The translations under genes were made by a program, and so were the position numbers. Below are positions 12,160-23,400 of a stretch of 64,000 nucleotides of DNA, piece after piece. Source of the stretch: Antedon mediterranea (lineage: Eukaryota; Echinodermata; Crinoidea; Comatulida; Antedonidae). The DNA is taken from positions 7,970,922-8,034,921 of the forward strand of contig NC_092678.1 of NCBI RefSeq assembly GCF_964355755.1, given 5' to 3'. Below the pieces are notes generated by a model, which had not been told where the DNA came from, searched no databases, and was given only the letters and a program-made list of their open reading frames with translations. Position 1 is the first letter of the stretch, and the number at the start of each line of letters is the position of its first letter.

Positions 12160-12725
12160 TACCCCTTTCACACCAAAAGCAAAACTCCGGAGACACCCCG
12201 GAGTTGACGTCCCGCTGTTTGGTGTGAAAGGTAAAATCAAGCAACTCCGGAGTTTAAAACTGCGGGGTTGAACAGCTGAACATTCTCCGGAGAGCGAACT
12301 CCGGGGACACCCCGGAGTTTTGGTGTGAAAGGTACCAACATCAAACTCCGGAGTGTTTCGGGTCAAAAGGTCATCCTCACACGATCACTCATTGCTTTAG
12401 TTTTATTTCAAAATACTTTAAATATTTGTAAAAAATATATAGCGGGTCTAGAAAATAATAAGTAGTATCAATAAAATGTTATATTACTTCTGAGACTTTT
12501 GAAAGTAATTATTAAATTAAACATATTATTAATTAAAATGATTCTAATGATCGTCGCTATGTAAACAAACAAAATAGAGGGCGACATTTACAATTTTATT
12601 TTATAAACCCTGGAGTTGCTAGGTTGGTGTGAAAGGGGTATCTCCGGAGTTTCTCGACGTTTTGAATGGTCATAAACCCCGGGGTGTCTCCGGAGACACT
12701 CCGGAGTTTTGGTGTGAAAGGGGTA
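12160..12725. mobile_element. MITE with hAT-like 8-bp target duplication
   Basis: Terminal inverted repeats TACCCCTTTCACACCAAAA (12160-12178) and TTTTGGTGTGAAAGGGGTA (12707-12725) bound a 566-bp element. The flanking eight bases are TTATATAA and TTATATAT, a 7/8 match that would suit a hAT-type duplication. Inside, GGTGTGAAAGG recurs at about 12220, 12321 and 12625, and ACTCCGGAG / CTCCGGAGT palindromes occur many times, so the element looks composite or internally duplicated. No transposase frame is present. Confidence 0.7.
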
Positions 12726-12894
12726 TTATATATAGATTTCTTCACTTCGAAATCTGTAAACATCCTCGCAATAACAACTGTGTTACCGCTTAACCTCTCT
12801 CCTTTGCCAGAAATTCTCCCAATAATTAACAAAATGTATTTAGCGTAACGCTCGTTACATAGGCCTTATAACTACATTGCAAAGAACTTATGCT

Positions 12895-13400
12895 ACATTG
12901 TTATAATATATCTTTCTAAAATTTGAAGTGTGGGCCAATGTTCATTCCTGTTTTTTTTTTCATTCGTAGTGTGTACAAAATCGGCTTATCGACTATGCCA
13001 CTTGTATTTTAACAATGGGAATGCGAATTATTCGTTTAGGTGACTACCTTATGCTACGTTTTTATTCTAAGTATACTCTAGCATTATTACCAATCAGAGA
13101 AGTGTCGATAGGATAGGGTTAAGTACAAGAAAAGCCCGGATGTGGTCGTGGATTACTTCAGTCTGAGTTCACTTCCATTTGTAATAACATTTATATTATA
13201 TGATGATTTATGTAGGCTATATAACTATTATTGTTATATCTTTCTAAAAATTGAAGTGTAGGCTCTATGTGTATTCGTTTTTCTTGCGTGCAAACGTACA
13301 TTAGCTATGCCACCTGTATTGTAACAATGGGAATGCGAATCATTACTATAACCTTATGCTATGTTTTTATATTCTATGCGTACTCTAGCTGTGGAGGTAA
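12895..13400. repeat. Direct repeat pair, ~170-200 bp
   Basis: The stretch from about 12895 to 13090 recurs at about 13225-13395. Shared words include ATCTTTCTAAAA, TTGAAGTGT, CTATGCCAC, TGTATT and TAACAATGGGAATGCGAAT. Differences are frequent, suggesting an old duplication. Confidence 0.6.
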
Positions 13401-13710
13401 GTTAAACAACTTTTGAACCAGAAATTTCGATACCTTACCTTCAAAGAGGTAAAAAATAAATAAATAAATAGTTTTTAACCTCCATGCTCTAGCCTTGTCC
13501 GTCCCAACACAATCCCATGTTATACATGAGGTTTGAACGTAGTATTCTTCTTCTACTACTCCGCCGAATAATTACCAGCTTATACTGCAGACTCTTAATT
13601 ATAATTACGGCTACCCTTTGACGCCTCTCATTGTTTACTCTGGATTTTCTAATTTTTAATCAACAAGTATGTTCATTTTAATTTTAATTTGCAGTGTTTA
13701 CATCGGTTTA

Positions 13711-13818
13711 CATGAGGGATACTGTACCTACAATTCCCATTGTATCATGAGGGATACTGTACCTACAATTCCCATTGTATCATGAGGGATACTGTACCTA
13801 CAATTCCCATTGTATCAT
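13711..13818. repeat. 35-bp tandem repeat, 3 copies
   Basis: CATGAGGGATACTGTACCTA followed by CAATTCCCATTGTAT is repeated at 13711, 13746 and 13781 almost without change. Noncoding minisatellite; the small open frame across it is a by-product. Confidence 0.9.
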
Positions 13819-14224
13819 CGTATTCGAGATTGTCAACATTGTTACACCACCCGAGTCTGCTAATTTCTAAGTTTATTGATCAGTATAGTAACGTAATTGT
13901 TATAAAACGTCACACGCCTTAACAGTTTGTCCCCATATACTGTAGCTTATGTTGATTTCAATTTTTGTCTATCCAATCCAAGTACACTTTTTTAAATAAA
14001 AGTCCTACAGTTAAATAAGTGTTAATGTATAGCCCATGATGGAGTAATTTATAGTTCTTCATAAGCTTCCTAATTACATGAATACAGTCAAGATAAAAGC
14101 GTCAAATTGTATATCTTATTTGTTTTGTGTAGGCCCTATTTTTATTGTATTTCAGTAATAAACGGCTATTGTTTCTATTGGAAATTAAAAATGAAAAACG
14201 GTTTTCTTGGAAACCGGTTTCGGC

Positions 14225-14700
14225 AGTTGTTTTCGTAGAGTCTTCCTTGGCTTTTGCGCGTGCGGTCTTCTCTCTGCTGCATGGTCTTAGCTTCAATAGA
14301 GGGCGACATAAAAAACAACATTATGCAAATTTGTTTTCAGGTATTTAGATTTTTTTCATTGGTTATCCGCACTTACTTGGCGGACAACCCATTGTTATTG
14401 TCAAGATCTTTTTGGTTATCCGCTCTTGGCGGATAACCCCTTGATATTGTCAGGATAAAATGTTTACTTTACAGTTTTATGGTTTGTGGATCAAAATCGA
14501 AAGACTAAAAACGAAATGTGTGATTTGTAAGTAAATGTACGGTACGGTGTAATTTAATTTGCATGATTTTTAGTGGTGTTTTGTGCACAATACCATTTCG
14601 TAAGGTCTTCCTTGGCTTTGTGTTTGCGGTCTTCTCTCTGCATGGTCTTAGCTTTAGAAACACCCATCAATATAGGGCGACATTTAAAAAAAATATATAG
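14225..14700. repeat. Repeat pair with two Helitron2-like left-end hairpins
   Basis: GTCTTCCTTGGCTTT, CGGTCTTCTCTCTGC, GGTCTTAGCTT and AGGGCGACAT occur at 14229-14308 and again at 14606-14673. Between them are two stretches beginning TTGGTTATCCGC at about 14360 and 14413; each folds as a hairpin against GCGGA(C/T)AACC, as at the left end of the element at 42766. They look like orphan or nested left ends of that family. Confidence 0.55.
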
Positions 14701-15784
14701 GCCTACAAATTAATTTTTGGTATTTAGGCCTAGATTTTTTTTGTTTATGGTTGTTTTCATGGTTTTTTTTCGGTAATTAGACGAACCCCAAAACAGTTCA
14801 ATAAGTATGATTTGTGGGCCGGAGATTCAAATTCAATACATAAGTTCGGCAGTACTGCTGTACTTTTGCACCTAACTTGAAATCGCTGCTGCAAATAAAG
14901 ATTACAACCGCGCAATGCCGAGGAGAGGGTGAATGTTTTGGGTTGAGATTGAGGTGCGAATAGTAGCGGCCATGATTATTGTGTTGCAAAAGGAAGACAA
15001 ATGTCATATTACGTGAGTTGACTACCATATGCGGTTTTGGTATCATATATGTTCTTCCATACCGCATAGTCAAAATGAGCAAAATAAATATTTCATCAGC
15101 GGCACACTAATGATGAATTTGGTGTATGGACTGAACGTCATCGCTATGCTCCATTACTTGGACAGGACTGCTAATTAGTAAAAATGTTATGTAAGTATTT
15201 CTCTATCGCCTCCTGATTGTTACCTATGTCTGGCTGGTTAAGGCAGCTAGGCCAGATTTTTATTATTTTTTTTTATTAGATAAAAGATCTATCAAATGAA
15301 ACCCATTCATTCACCTAGGAATATTAAATATTTTGCATTATTCTGTAAAACCAGGAGTTCGTTAGTTAGGGATAGCAGGTAAGCGAAATAAATATAGTTT
15401 CAGTTTATCTTCCTGTAAGAGCAGATCCACGCTGTACAGTATAAAGTAAGGTATAAAATAACAAAATGATATTAAATACAGGCCTTGTCTTTTGAAAATT
15501 ATAGGTGTTCTACAAATTGCACTCCTCAATACATTCAGGGGTGCTGTAGGTGTGCTGTTTGTATTTTGGTGTGTAGAAGTTTACCAAATTTAAGTGTGTT
15601 GTAAATCACACTCCTCAAGGGCATTTTATAGGCGTGTGTTAAGTGAGTGATCGCACTCGCTCGCCTTAAAAGACAAGGCAGCTGCAATGTCTAATGCTGT
15701 CATGCATTGTTAACTTTTACAAACATTCTGATATCCTATATAAACTAGTTTTCCCAGTTAAAAAAGTAGTACAGTAGCAGGAAA

Positions 15785-17780
15785 ATGGAAGATGGCAACT
15801 TCCGTATACGAGATGCAAGACCGGAGGATTGCGCTGCGATAATGAAGATGATTCTGGAATTGGCAGTGTTTGAAAATTCTGAAGATCAAGTTGAATACAC
15901 TACTGAAGGTATACTTTACATTACATTAAAAATACAAAATACAAGGAGTAGTGTAGTATAGGTATCATGCCACTGAACTTAAATCTTGCTCTTTTTAACC
16001 ATAATCTCAAACTTTTTTTCAAATTATTTGATGCCTTGAATGAATCACCGATCCTTGGCCACAACAGCGTAAAAATCAACTTTTTGGGGAGTACAGTAGT
16101 ATGTTAATGAATTAGAAACATTTCATCCCAAGACCATTTTGGTTCTTGGCGTTTTGACCAAGGGGGTTGGAGATTGGAGTCATATTTGGGAAATTTTAAG
16201 CCAGTAAAAACCCCAAACTTAGAATGTATGCTTACAGATTAAACATTATTACATTACACAATTTAAGCTGGAAAATTTTCAAATATTATTTTTTTCAAGA
16301 AGGAATTTAACATAAAAATCAATGTTCTACTGAGATTTACTTGTTCAATTTACTTGCACAGTGATTTGACCGCTGGAACTAACCCATGGACGATAATTTA
16401 ACCACTGGATGAACCTACCATTATATGACTACTGGGTCCTACGCACGGACTGGTTAACCAACTTATAGTATGACCCTGCTGTAATGTACACATTAGGAAG
16501 ATCCAATTTAATATCAGCGGCGCAGATCCGTTTTTAATAGTAGGGGGACGTATAAAAATGAAATACTTTGTGAGCAAAGGCTGGGGACCGCCAAGGGCCC
16601 GCGGAAGCCTGGCTCTTTGAGCAAGTTATAGATTGTTTTAATCGATTTCTGAGCACATAAAAATTCCGCCAAGAAGAATACAATTATTTTAGGTACGCAC
16701 TTTTTAGGCACTGGTCCTGATGCGCCACTGGTTATATTCAGGCAAAATCTATTCTTTATATATATTGTATTTTCTTAAATTACATACGATACGTCATGCG
16801 TGTCATGGAAGTCTTACTGTCTTTTCATTTCAACAATTAATCTGCGTCGGTGTTTAATACTATAAAGGTTTGTGCAAAAAAGTTTACATAATTAAAACTC
16901 GCACTTGCACTGCACTTGTCATCTGAAATGTAGCTTTCCTGTGAGATGTTTATTGAACTTGTTAAAATTCTTGTTTTTTTTAGGTCTACAGAAGGATATA
17001 TTTGAGCCAGGAAGCATTGTGTCTTGCATAGTAGCGGAATATAAAAGACCAGAAGTAGAGACATTTGAAGTAATTGGTTACAGTGTTTTCTTCTATACAT
17101 ACAGTACTTGGAAGTGAAAGGTGGTTTATATGGAAGACCTGTATATCATGAAAGAGTTCAGAGGTAAATGACCTACTAACTGACCTATGACCTACTACTA
17201 ACTGACCTTTAAGGTATCTGAATGCATCCAAAGATTTTGATTGGTTGCAATCGCTTAAAATTAAACTGATGTATTTCTAAATATGTTATTATTATATTTC
17301 TCTGCTGTAAACTGAACATTCTTAAAAGTTGAAATCAAACCAAAACCACAAAAATGGTTTTAATATTTAAAAAATGCTTTTTGGTAATATCAACCAAATT
17401 TCAATAAAAAGTCAATTAGCATGTCACAAAAAAAGAAAATATCAATGTTATTCTTTACTTAAATTTTATAGGAAGAGGTTACGGACGAATTATGATGAGA
17501 AGGGTTGCTGAGGTAATTATGTCAAAAAATATCTGAAAAACGTGAATAAATGAATATATTAAATAATATAAATAATTTCTTACTCATAACAACGTTCTAA
17601 TTTTTTCAGATTGGTTTATAGAAAGGTTGCCAGAGAATGCATTGGGCAGTGCTGGGTTGGAATAAACCAGCAATTAATATGTATAAAACAATCAACTCAA
17701 TAGATTTAACAGCAACTGAGGACTGGCATATGTATACAATGTTTAAGCCTCAATTGTTAACATTTGTGACTAATTCTTAA
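15785..17780 (+). pseudogene. Diamine (spermidine/spermine) N1-acetyltransferase homologue with two in-frame stops
   Basis: Four exons with consensus GT-AG introns and matching phases, 15785-15908, 16984-17163, 17472-17512 and 17610-17780, give 171 codons plus stop, the same length as human SSAT. The N-terminus IRDARPEDCAAIMKMILELA, a VAEYKRPE segment, the (Y/F)xMEDLYIMKEFRG strand and the acetyl-CoA loop RGRGYG, then NKPAINMYKTI and a DLTATEDWH tail follow the GNAT fold of this family. The family acetylates polyamines from acetyl-CoA in the cytosol. TGA at 17115-17117 (codon 86, where a glycine GGA is usual after the tryptophan) and TAG at 17619-17621 (codon 119) interrupt the frame. Both are single-base changes from sense codons. 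An unprocessed pseudogene is the direct reading; assembly error, a polymorphic null allele or readthrough are alternatives. Confidence 0.85.
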
Positions 17781-17834
17781 TTTTTCTATTTAAACACAAT
17801 TTTCAGTTTAGAAATGTTAGTATAATAATGTAAT

Positions 17835-18219
17835 ATTGTAATGCCTTTTCAACATATTTTGCTGGCTGCTTTCCATGCGGCTACGTATGATTCGTTTACG
17901 TGAGACATGTGGCTACGCGCATATCACGTTTATTGTAATGCCTTTTCAACATGTTCTGCTGGCTGCTTTCCATGCATGATTCGTTTACGTGAGACATGTG
18001 GCTACGCGCATATCACGTTTATTGTAATGCCTTTTCAACATGTTCTGCTGGCTGCTTTCCATGCATGATTCGTTTACGTGAGACATGTGGCTACGCGCAT
18101 ATCACGTTTATTGTAATGCCTTTTCAACATGTTCTGCTGGCTGCTTTCCATGCATGATTCGTTTACGTGAGACATGTGGCTACGCGCATATCACGTTTAT
18201 TGTAATGCCTTTTCAACAT
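17835..18219. repeat. 89-bp tandem repeat, ~4.2 copies
   Basis: Units begin ATTGTAATGCCTTTTCAACA at 17835, 17932, 18021, 18110 and (partial) 18199. The first is 97 bp because of an extra GGCTACGTATG-like insert; the later ones are 89 bp and nearly identical. It lies just beyond the stop of the acetyltransferase relic. Confidence 0.95.
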
Positions 18220-19435
18220 TTAATTTGCCGTATCAGACTGGAGAATGTGTGAAAGACCATTCATTAATCCGGTCAAACTACGGTTTGACCTAGACAAAAT
18301 TAGAACAGAATTTATTTTTGTTGTACTGTACTTCCTAAGACCCATCTGAACAACATATGAAAAATGGAGAAAAAAGGAAGATGAAGAAAAATTGCTAATT
18401 TGCATATAACTAAAATGGCCGTTTTCTCTCAATTTTACACAAATATCAGTATTAAAGCATCCGATTTTGGCAAACATATATTTTGCAAGAAAATCACTGG
18501 AGATATTTAAAAAATAAATTGTTCAACTTTTAAAAATCCAAGATGGTTTAAAATATACTTCAAATATGGCTGCCATTTTTCTTATTCTGTATAAAACACC
18601 AAATCAAGTCTTTCAAAATTGTCTGTCATAGGTCGTAGTCACGTATAGATTTTGCTTTTAGAAGCAGTCCTCATGAAACATTCATTTCCAGTATTAATAT
18701 TGTAAATTTTTTAAAGTAAAAGTTGGTCCTATTGTCACCAATGGGAGTTTACGAATTAGCTGTCGCATTTATAAATTCCAAAACAAAAATGAAATACTTA
18801 GATTCAACAAATATTATTTAATTTTACTTTTTTGATAAAATCAGATTTCTTTTCATGTTTCAAACAATGTTAGACAAATTTAACTATGTTTAATGGAGTA
18901 CTTAACTCAAAACATAGCTTAAACTAAAACTTGACTAGATTGACTTATCATGTATTTAAGATACTGAAAGTTTTTCAGACAAAAAATATTTATAAAAACC
19001 AAATTACCATAGATGTAAATAGATAAAACTAGTTACCAATTAACAATAATTTACAACTATTAATGAATAAATTAGTTTGAATCTATGAAACATCCACATA
19101 TCAATAACGAAATTACTAATTAGAAATAGAGGAATTTCTTTAAAATCGTGACAAAACTTAAAATAACTTGAATGAATTATATACTGAAATCTTGAAAATT
19201 TAATTTATCAAACTACATTGATGAATTCATTAAATATTCTACAATCTTGACAAAATTAAAATTAATTTTTTTAGCACAAACAAAAATATGAATTGTACAA
19301 GAAAATGCTTTTAAATGATATTAGTAAAAAGTTTACAGGTCTACAGTGATAAAAAATGTGATTAAAACAAGATCAAAGCAGAGAGTTGTTAATTGCAACT
19401 CCCTGATCAAAGATTGAATGCAATAAATAGCCAAA
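18220..19435. other. Convergent intergenic region, no gene seen
   Basis: AT-rich spacer between the acetyltransferase relic (+) and the receptor gene (-). It must contain the receptor's 3' untranslated region and poly(A) site, but no single AATAAA could be assigned. Two ATGGC(C/T)GCCAT-like words lie near 18415 and 18568. Confidence 0.4.
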
Positions 19436-20459
19436 TCACAATGTATTAAGTGGAATCTGTACAGGTGCCGGTTGACGCACTTTGCAGTTAAAAATATAAG
19501 CAATTGTGTAAAGATACGGATTGACTGAGGAGTTGATGGGGATGATAAATGTCGCTGCCCAAACATATATGTCATCAGGAATCGTCATCCAACCCGTCTC
19601 GGAACCAATTGCCATTACTATAATCGGGGCCCAGCAACAGAAATCAGTGAAAACTATTAAGCCTAGTTTTCTCGCCATTTTTAACTGTTCTTTCCTCCTC
19701 TGTCTTCTATTGACAGTGGCCCCCGATCTTTTCACTGACAAGAAAATTGTCAGATAACTAAGTACAATTAAAAAAAAACCGACGCCATTAAAGGCAACAA
19801 AAATAGCAACAGCATACTCCCAACCTGGCCACCGACTTCTGGTTAAAGGTAGTGCAAGGCACACACTTTCCTTTCCATAATAATTGTCACCAAAATACGA
19901 TAAGTTTAATTCATTGGCTGTCACTGGAAGAAAACTCAGCACAATCCAGAATAGCCATCCGAAGCTGATAATGATTCGACATTTTGTACGGTTGAGGCGT
20001 TTCGTACTAAATGGATTAACAATGTTAATAGCTCGATCGACACTCAGCAGCATCAGTGTAAACACTGAGCATTGCCCAGAGAGTGTAGAAATAGCCCCTG
20101 CAAAACTGCAAAGGACACTATTTCTCCAATCTCTGGAAACCTTTCCGTATCTTCCTCTGTAATGTATATCCGCACTCGCAATGATGATCAGGTAGACTGC
20201 CATCAGCAGGTCAGACACGGCGAGGTTGGTGATAAGTGTGGTTTGGACTTTATTAACATTGTTAATATCATTATCTTTTTTAAACTTTCGTGAAACGATA
20301 ACAACAACATTCCCAATGACCGAAGATAACCCGATAATCATCATCAACACACGGAGAAGTTCATTTTTTAGCAAGTCTTCACACGATGCAAATGCATCTG
20401 AAGGCTCGCAGACATCGATGGGGCCAACAAGGCAACAGAGACTAGAGTATTCCGAGTAC
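19436..20459 (-). CDS. LGR exon: hinge plus seven-transmembrane domain
   Basis: The acceptor TTTTAG precedes 20459; the stop TGA is at 19438-19436. The exon encodes 340 residues. Residues 1-28 are the Cys-rich hinge (SSLCC, VCEPSDAF, SCED), as in relaxin receptors. Then come TM1 with GNVVVI, TM2 with LAVSD, TM3 following a conserved Cys (VLCSFAG) and ending VDRAINIVNPF in place of a classical DRY, TM4 with a Trp, an extracellular-loop Cys (ESVCLAL), TM6 with FTDFCCWAPI and TM7 with PINSSVNPYLY (NPxxY). The FTD-x-x-CW-x-P and LPINS-like segments are characteristic of the RXFP/GRL101 branch. The cytoplasmic tail is only about 20 residues, shorter than in vertebrate RXFP1/2. Positively charged KRSGATVNRRQRRKEQ forms the third intracellular loop. 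Confidence 0.95.
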
Positions 20460-23400
20460 CTAAAAGAATCAAATATAGCAACATAATAAGTGCTAAGTTA
20501 TTAAATGTTGGGATGTTTTAAATAGTTCAGGACCAACATTTTAAAATTTTGCATGTTATCTGCATATCTTTTGCAATATTTTTAAGTTTGACCTAAGTCT
20601 GTATTTATTGTCTTGTTTACGTTAGCCCACCACTTGATGTTTAAGCTCAAGTAGTATACGTATGAAATGCCATATGTAGCAAAATGTTTCTCTTTTTATG
20701 AATAATAAGTAGAAGTTGTGTAGATCTATCAATACTTACAATTCTTTTAAGCCTGTAAATTGCTGAAAAGTTCTATCTCTGTAAACCTTTAACTTGTTGC
20801 CTCTTAACTTTCTAAAAATAGCAAATTTAAACACTAAATTAAACATTGTTAAGAATGTACAAGAAGAATTACCAGAGTTGCCAAAATTATTATTTCTGAG
20901 GTGGTTTCTTTGTATCAACTTTTTTTTGTCTAGAACTGTGTATGTTTCACACTTTCTCCTCTTTCATTCATTACTAGCTTAATATATCTATGTTGTATAC
21001 ATAACATTTCTTATTATAATAATATAAATTAATAATAATAATATAATATAATATTGTACAGAACTAATAATATGTTTAGATTCGAGTGTTTAGTTATTGT
21101 AGCTTGGTATTTTTAAAGTTGGTTTTATAAAGTAACTAACACTAAATGTCTTCAATTTTTTAAAAATAAATCAATTTCTGCAATATATAACCATTTAAAA
21201 ATGTCGATGAAATTGAATTGAAAAATTTAACAGAGTCGAGCAATTATCAAGTATTTGGATCTATGATTTCTGAAATTGAAGAGCACATTAATAGATTTTA
21301 GGGGTAAATCACATGTGCATAAACACAATTACTGTTTATTAAAAATAGGTCAAAGTGATAAGGATGATTTAATTGAGCCAATCAAAGGTGGATGTTTGAT
21401 CCTGATATAAATCATACCAATTTAGGTTATGGACAAATTGCACAGTGTTAACTTACAAAATCGAAAGTGATGAAACAACAAAAGAAAATGCCTCAGGATC
21501 TATGGTAGTTATAGAGTTGTTATCTAAGTTCCTGTTAAAAGATAAATCAACAGACCCTTAATTATATGATTAGCTTAACCAATTAATATACTATAATTAG
21601 TAAGATTTACAGTAGGACAGCTCTACTCAGGAGACACTTTCCGCAAACGAGGGGCAATATATGTTATAACACAATGGCCAACCCCTAAGAGGACAATATT
21701 TTTTCCCATTATAAAAACAATAAACACGTTGTTGGGTTTTGAAGGTGTCCCATTAATATGGCTTTTACTGTAATTTAAAATATAAAAGTACATGAACAAG
21801 AGAAAACACTTACAGTGTTGTCAATGCTGTCAAACCATTAAATGCATTAGCTGGCAATGTACTGATTTTGTGACCATTCAAACGCCTTCAAAATAAAATT
21901 GTCATAGTAAAGTAAAATTATTATATCATAGTTGTTTGATACAGAAAAATAATTCATAGTATGGAAAATCCAAGTTGTTTGATACAGTATTATGGTGTAA
22001 AAAAAAAATTATTGACAAAAGAGATCTTTGAATCAAATAATCATGTATATAAACAATAATATAATTAATTCATATTGTTTCTCTGATCTATAGATTGGCA
22101 CCGGTGTTACAGCAATGTTAGGGCAGTCTATGACATACAGTATCAACTGGAATAATTAGAATAGTTCTAAAACGACAATAAATAAAGTTTCTTTTGAAAT
22201 TAAGAAGTTTGTAAAAGTATTGAAAAAATACTCACAGTTCTGTCAATGATTTCAAACCAGAAAATGCATTGGCTTCCAATGTGTGTATTTGGTTACCTTC
22301 CAACCGCCTTAAATGATAAATAATGCACAGTATAATGGTCTTGCTAGCTTAGGCTTGAGCAGGTAAGTTAATTGCAAATTATCTATTGAGTTCTACAGTA
22401 CATTTTATATAATTGTGGGGTTTGCTCATGTCCAGTCCGAGTTTCCAAACACTCATTTTTTCAGCCTTAGTAAGCTATAAGCTTCCGCATGGTAATTGTT
22501 TCTGTCCTCTTGAATATAACTGCCTAAAGGAGCGGCGCAAAAAGAAGCCCATCTCAAAATTGAGCACATCTAGAAAAGAAGCTCACCCAAGAATCCAAAA
22601 GTAAGAAGCAGAAATTGCCTTCTTTTCAATGTTTTATGATAATACATAATAATCTGAAATTGTTAATTCTACATGTATGATTTAATTTAGTGAAATAATA
22701 TAAATTAGTAAACGTAGCAAATAGTATGAAAAAACTCACAGGTCTGTCAAAGCTGACAAACCATTAAATGCACTGGCTGGCAATGTACTGATTTGGTTAC
22801 CATCCAACCTCCTACGAAGGAAAAAGAATGAACAGTATAATAAAATTACAATATTCAAGAAGGTTGATTTTTTTCCTAATATGGTAATACAGTATGGTAC
22901 TACAGTTACTCTATAGGACCATTACATTAAAATGTGCATACTGTTAGAAAATTGTAATACATTATTTTATTCTGGTACAAGAATTGAATTGACATTTAAC
23001 TATAATATAATAAGGAATTCATAATTACAAATTAAGAGACGTTTACTACGTATACTGTTTCGTGTGAAACAGATATTTATTTAGTTAACATTGAGGGCGT
23101 CCTTTCTTGTCTCTAATAAAACAAGCGTAGATCCCTATGGAACGCCGGGAGTGCCACTTTCGGCGACCTTTTAATGCGGCTCATGGCATTCAGCAGCGAC
23201 TTTTGTCATTAGCGGCAGCTACACCATCCGGCGACTTGTGTATTTTTTTTTCTCTTTTGTGGCGCAAACACCACTTTTATTCACATTCATATTATCTCAT
23301 ATTACATAAAATCAGTACAGTACAGTATTATTTAACTTGTAAATGTCGTTACAGTTCATACAGTAAGTAACATTTTTACATATATGAATTCTGTATTACT

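Noticed and set aside
19333-20486. Plus- and minus-strand frames overlapping the seven-helix exon
   Set aside because: Shadows of the receptor coding exon in other frames.
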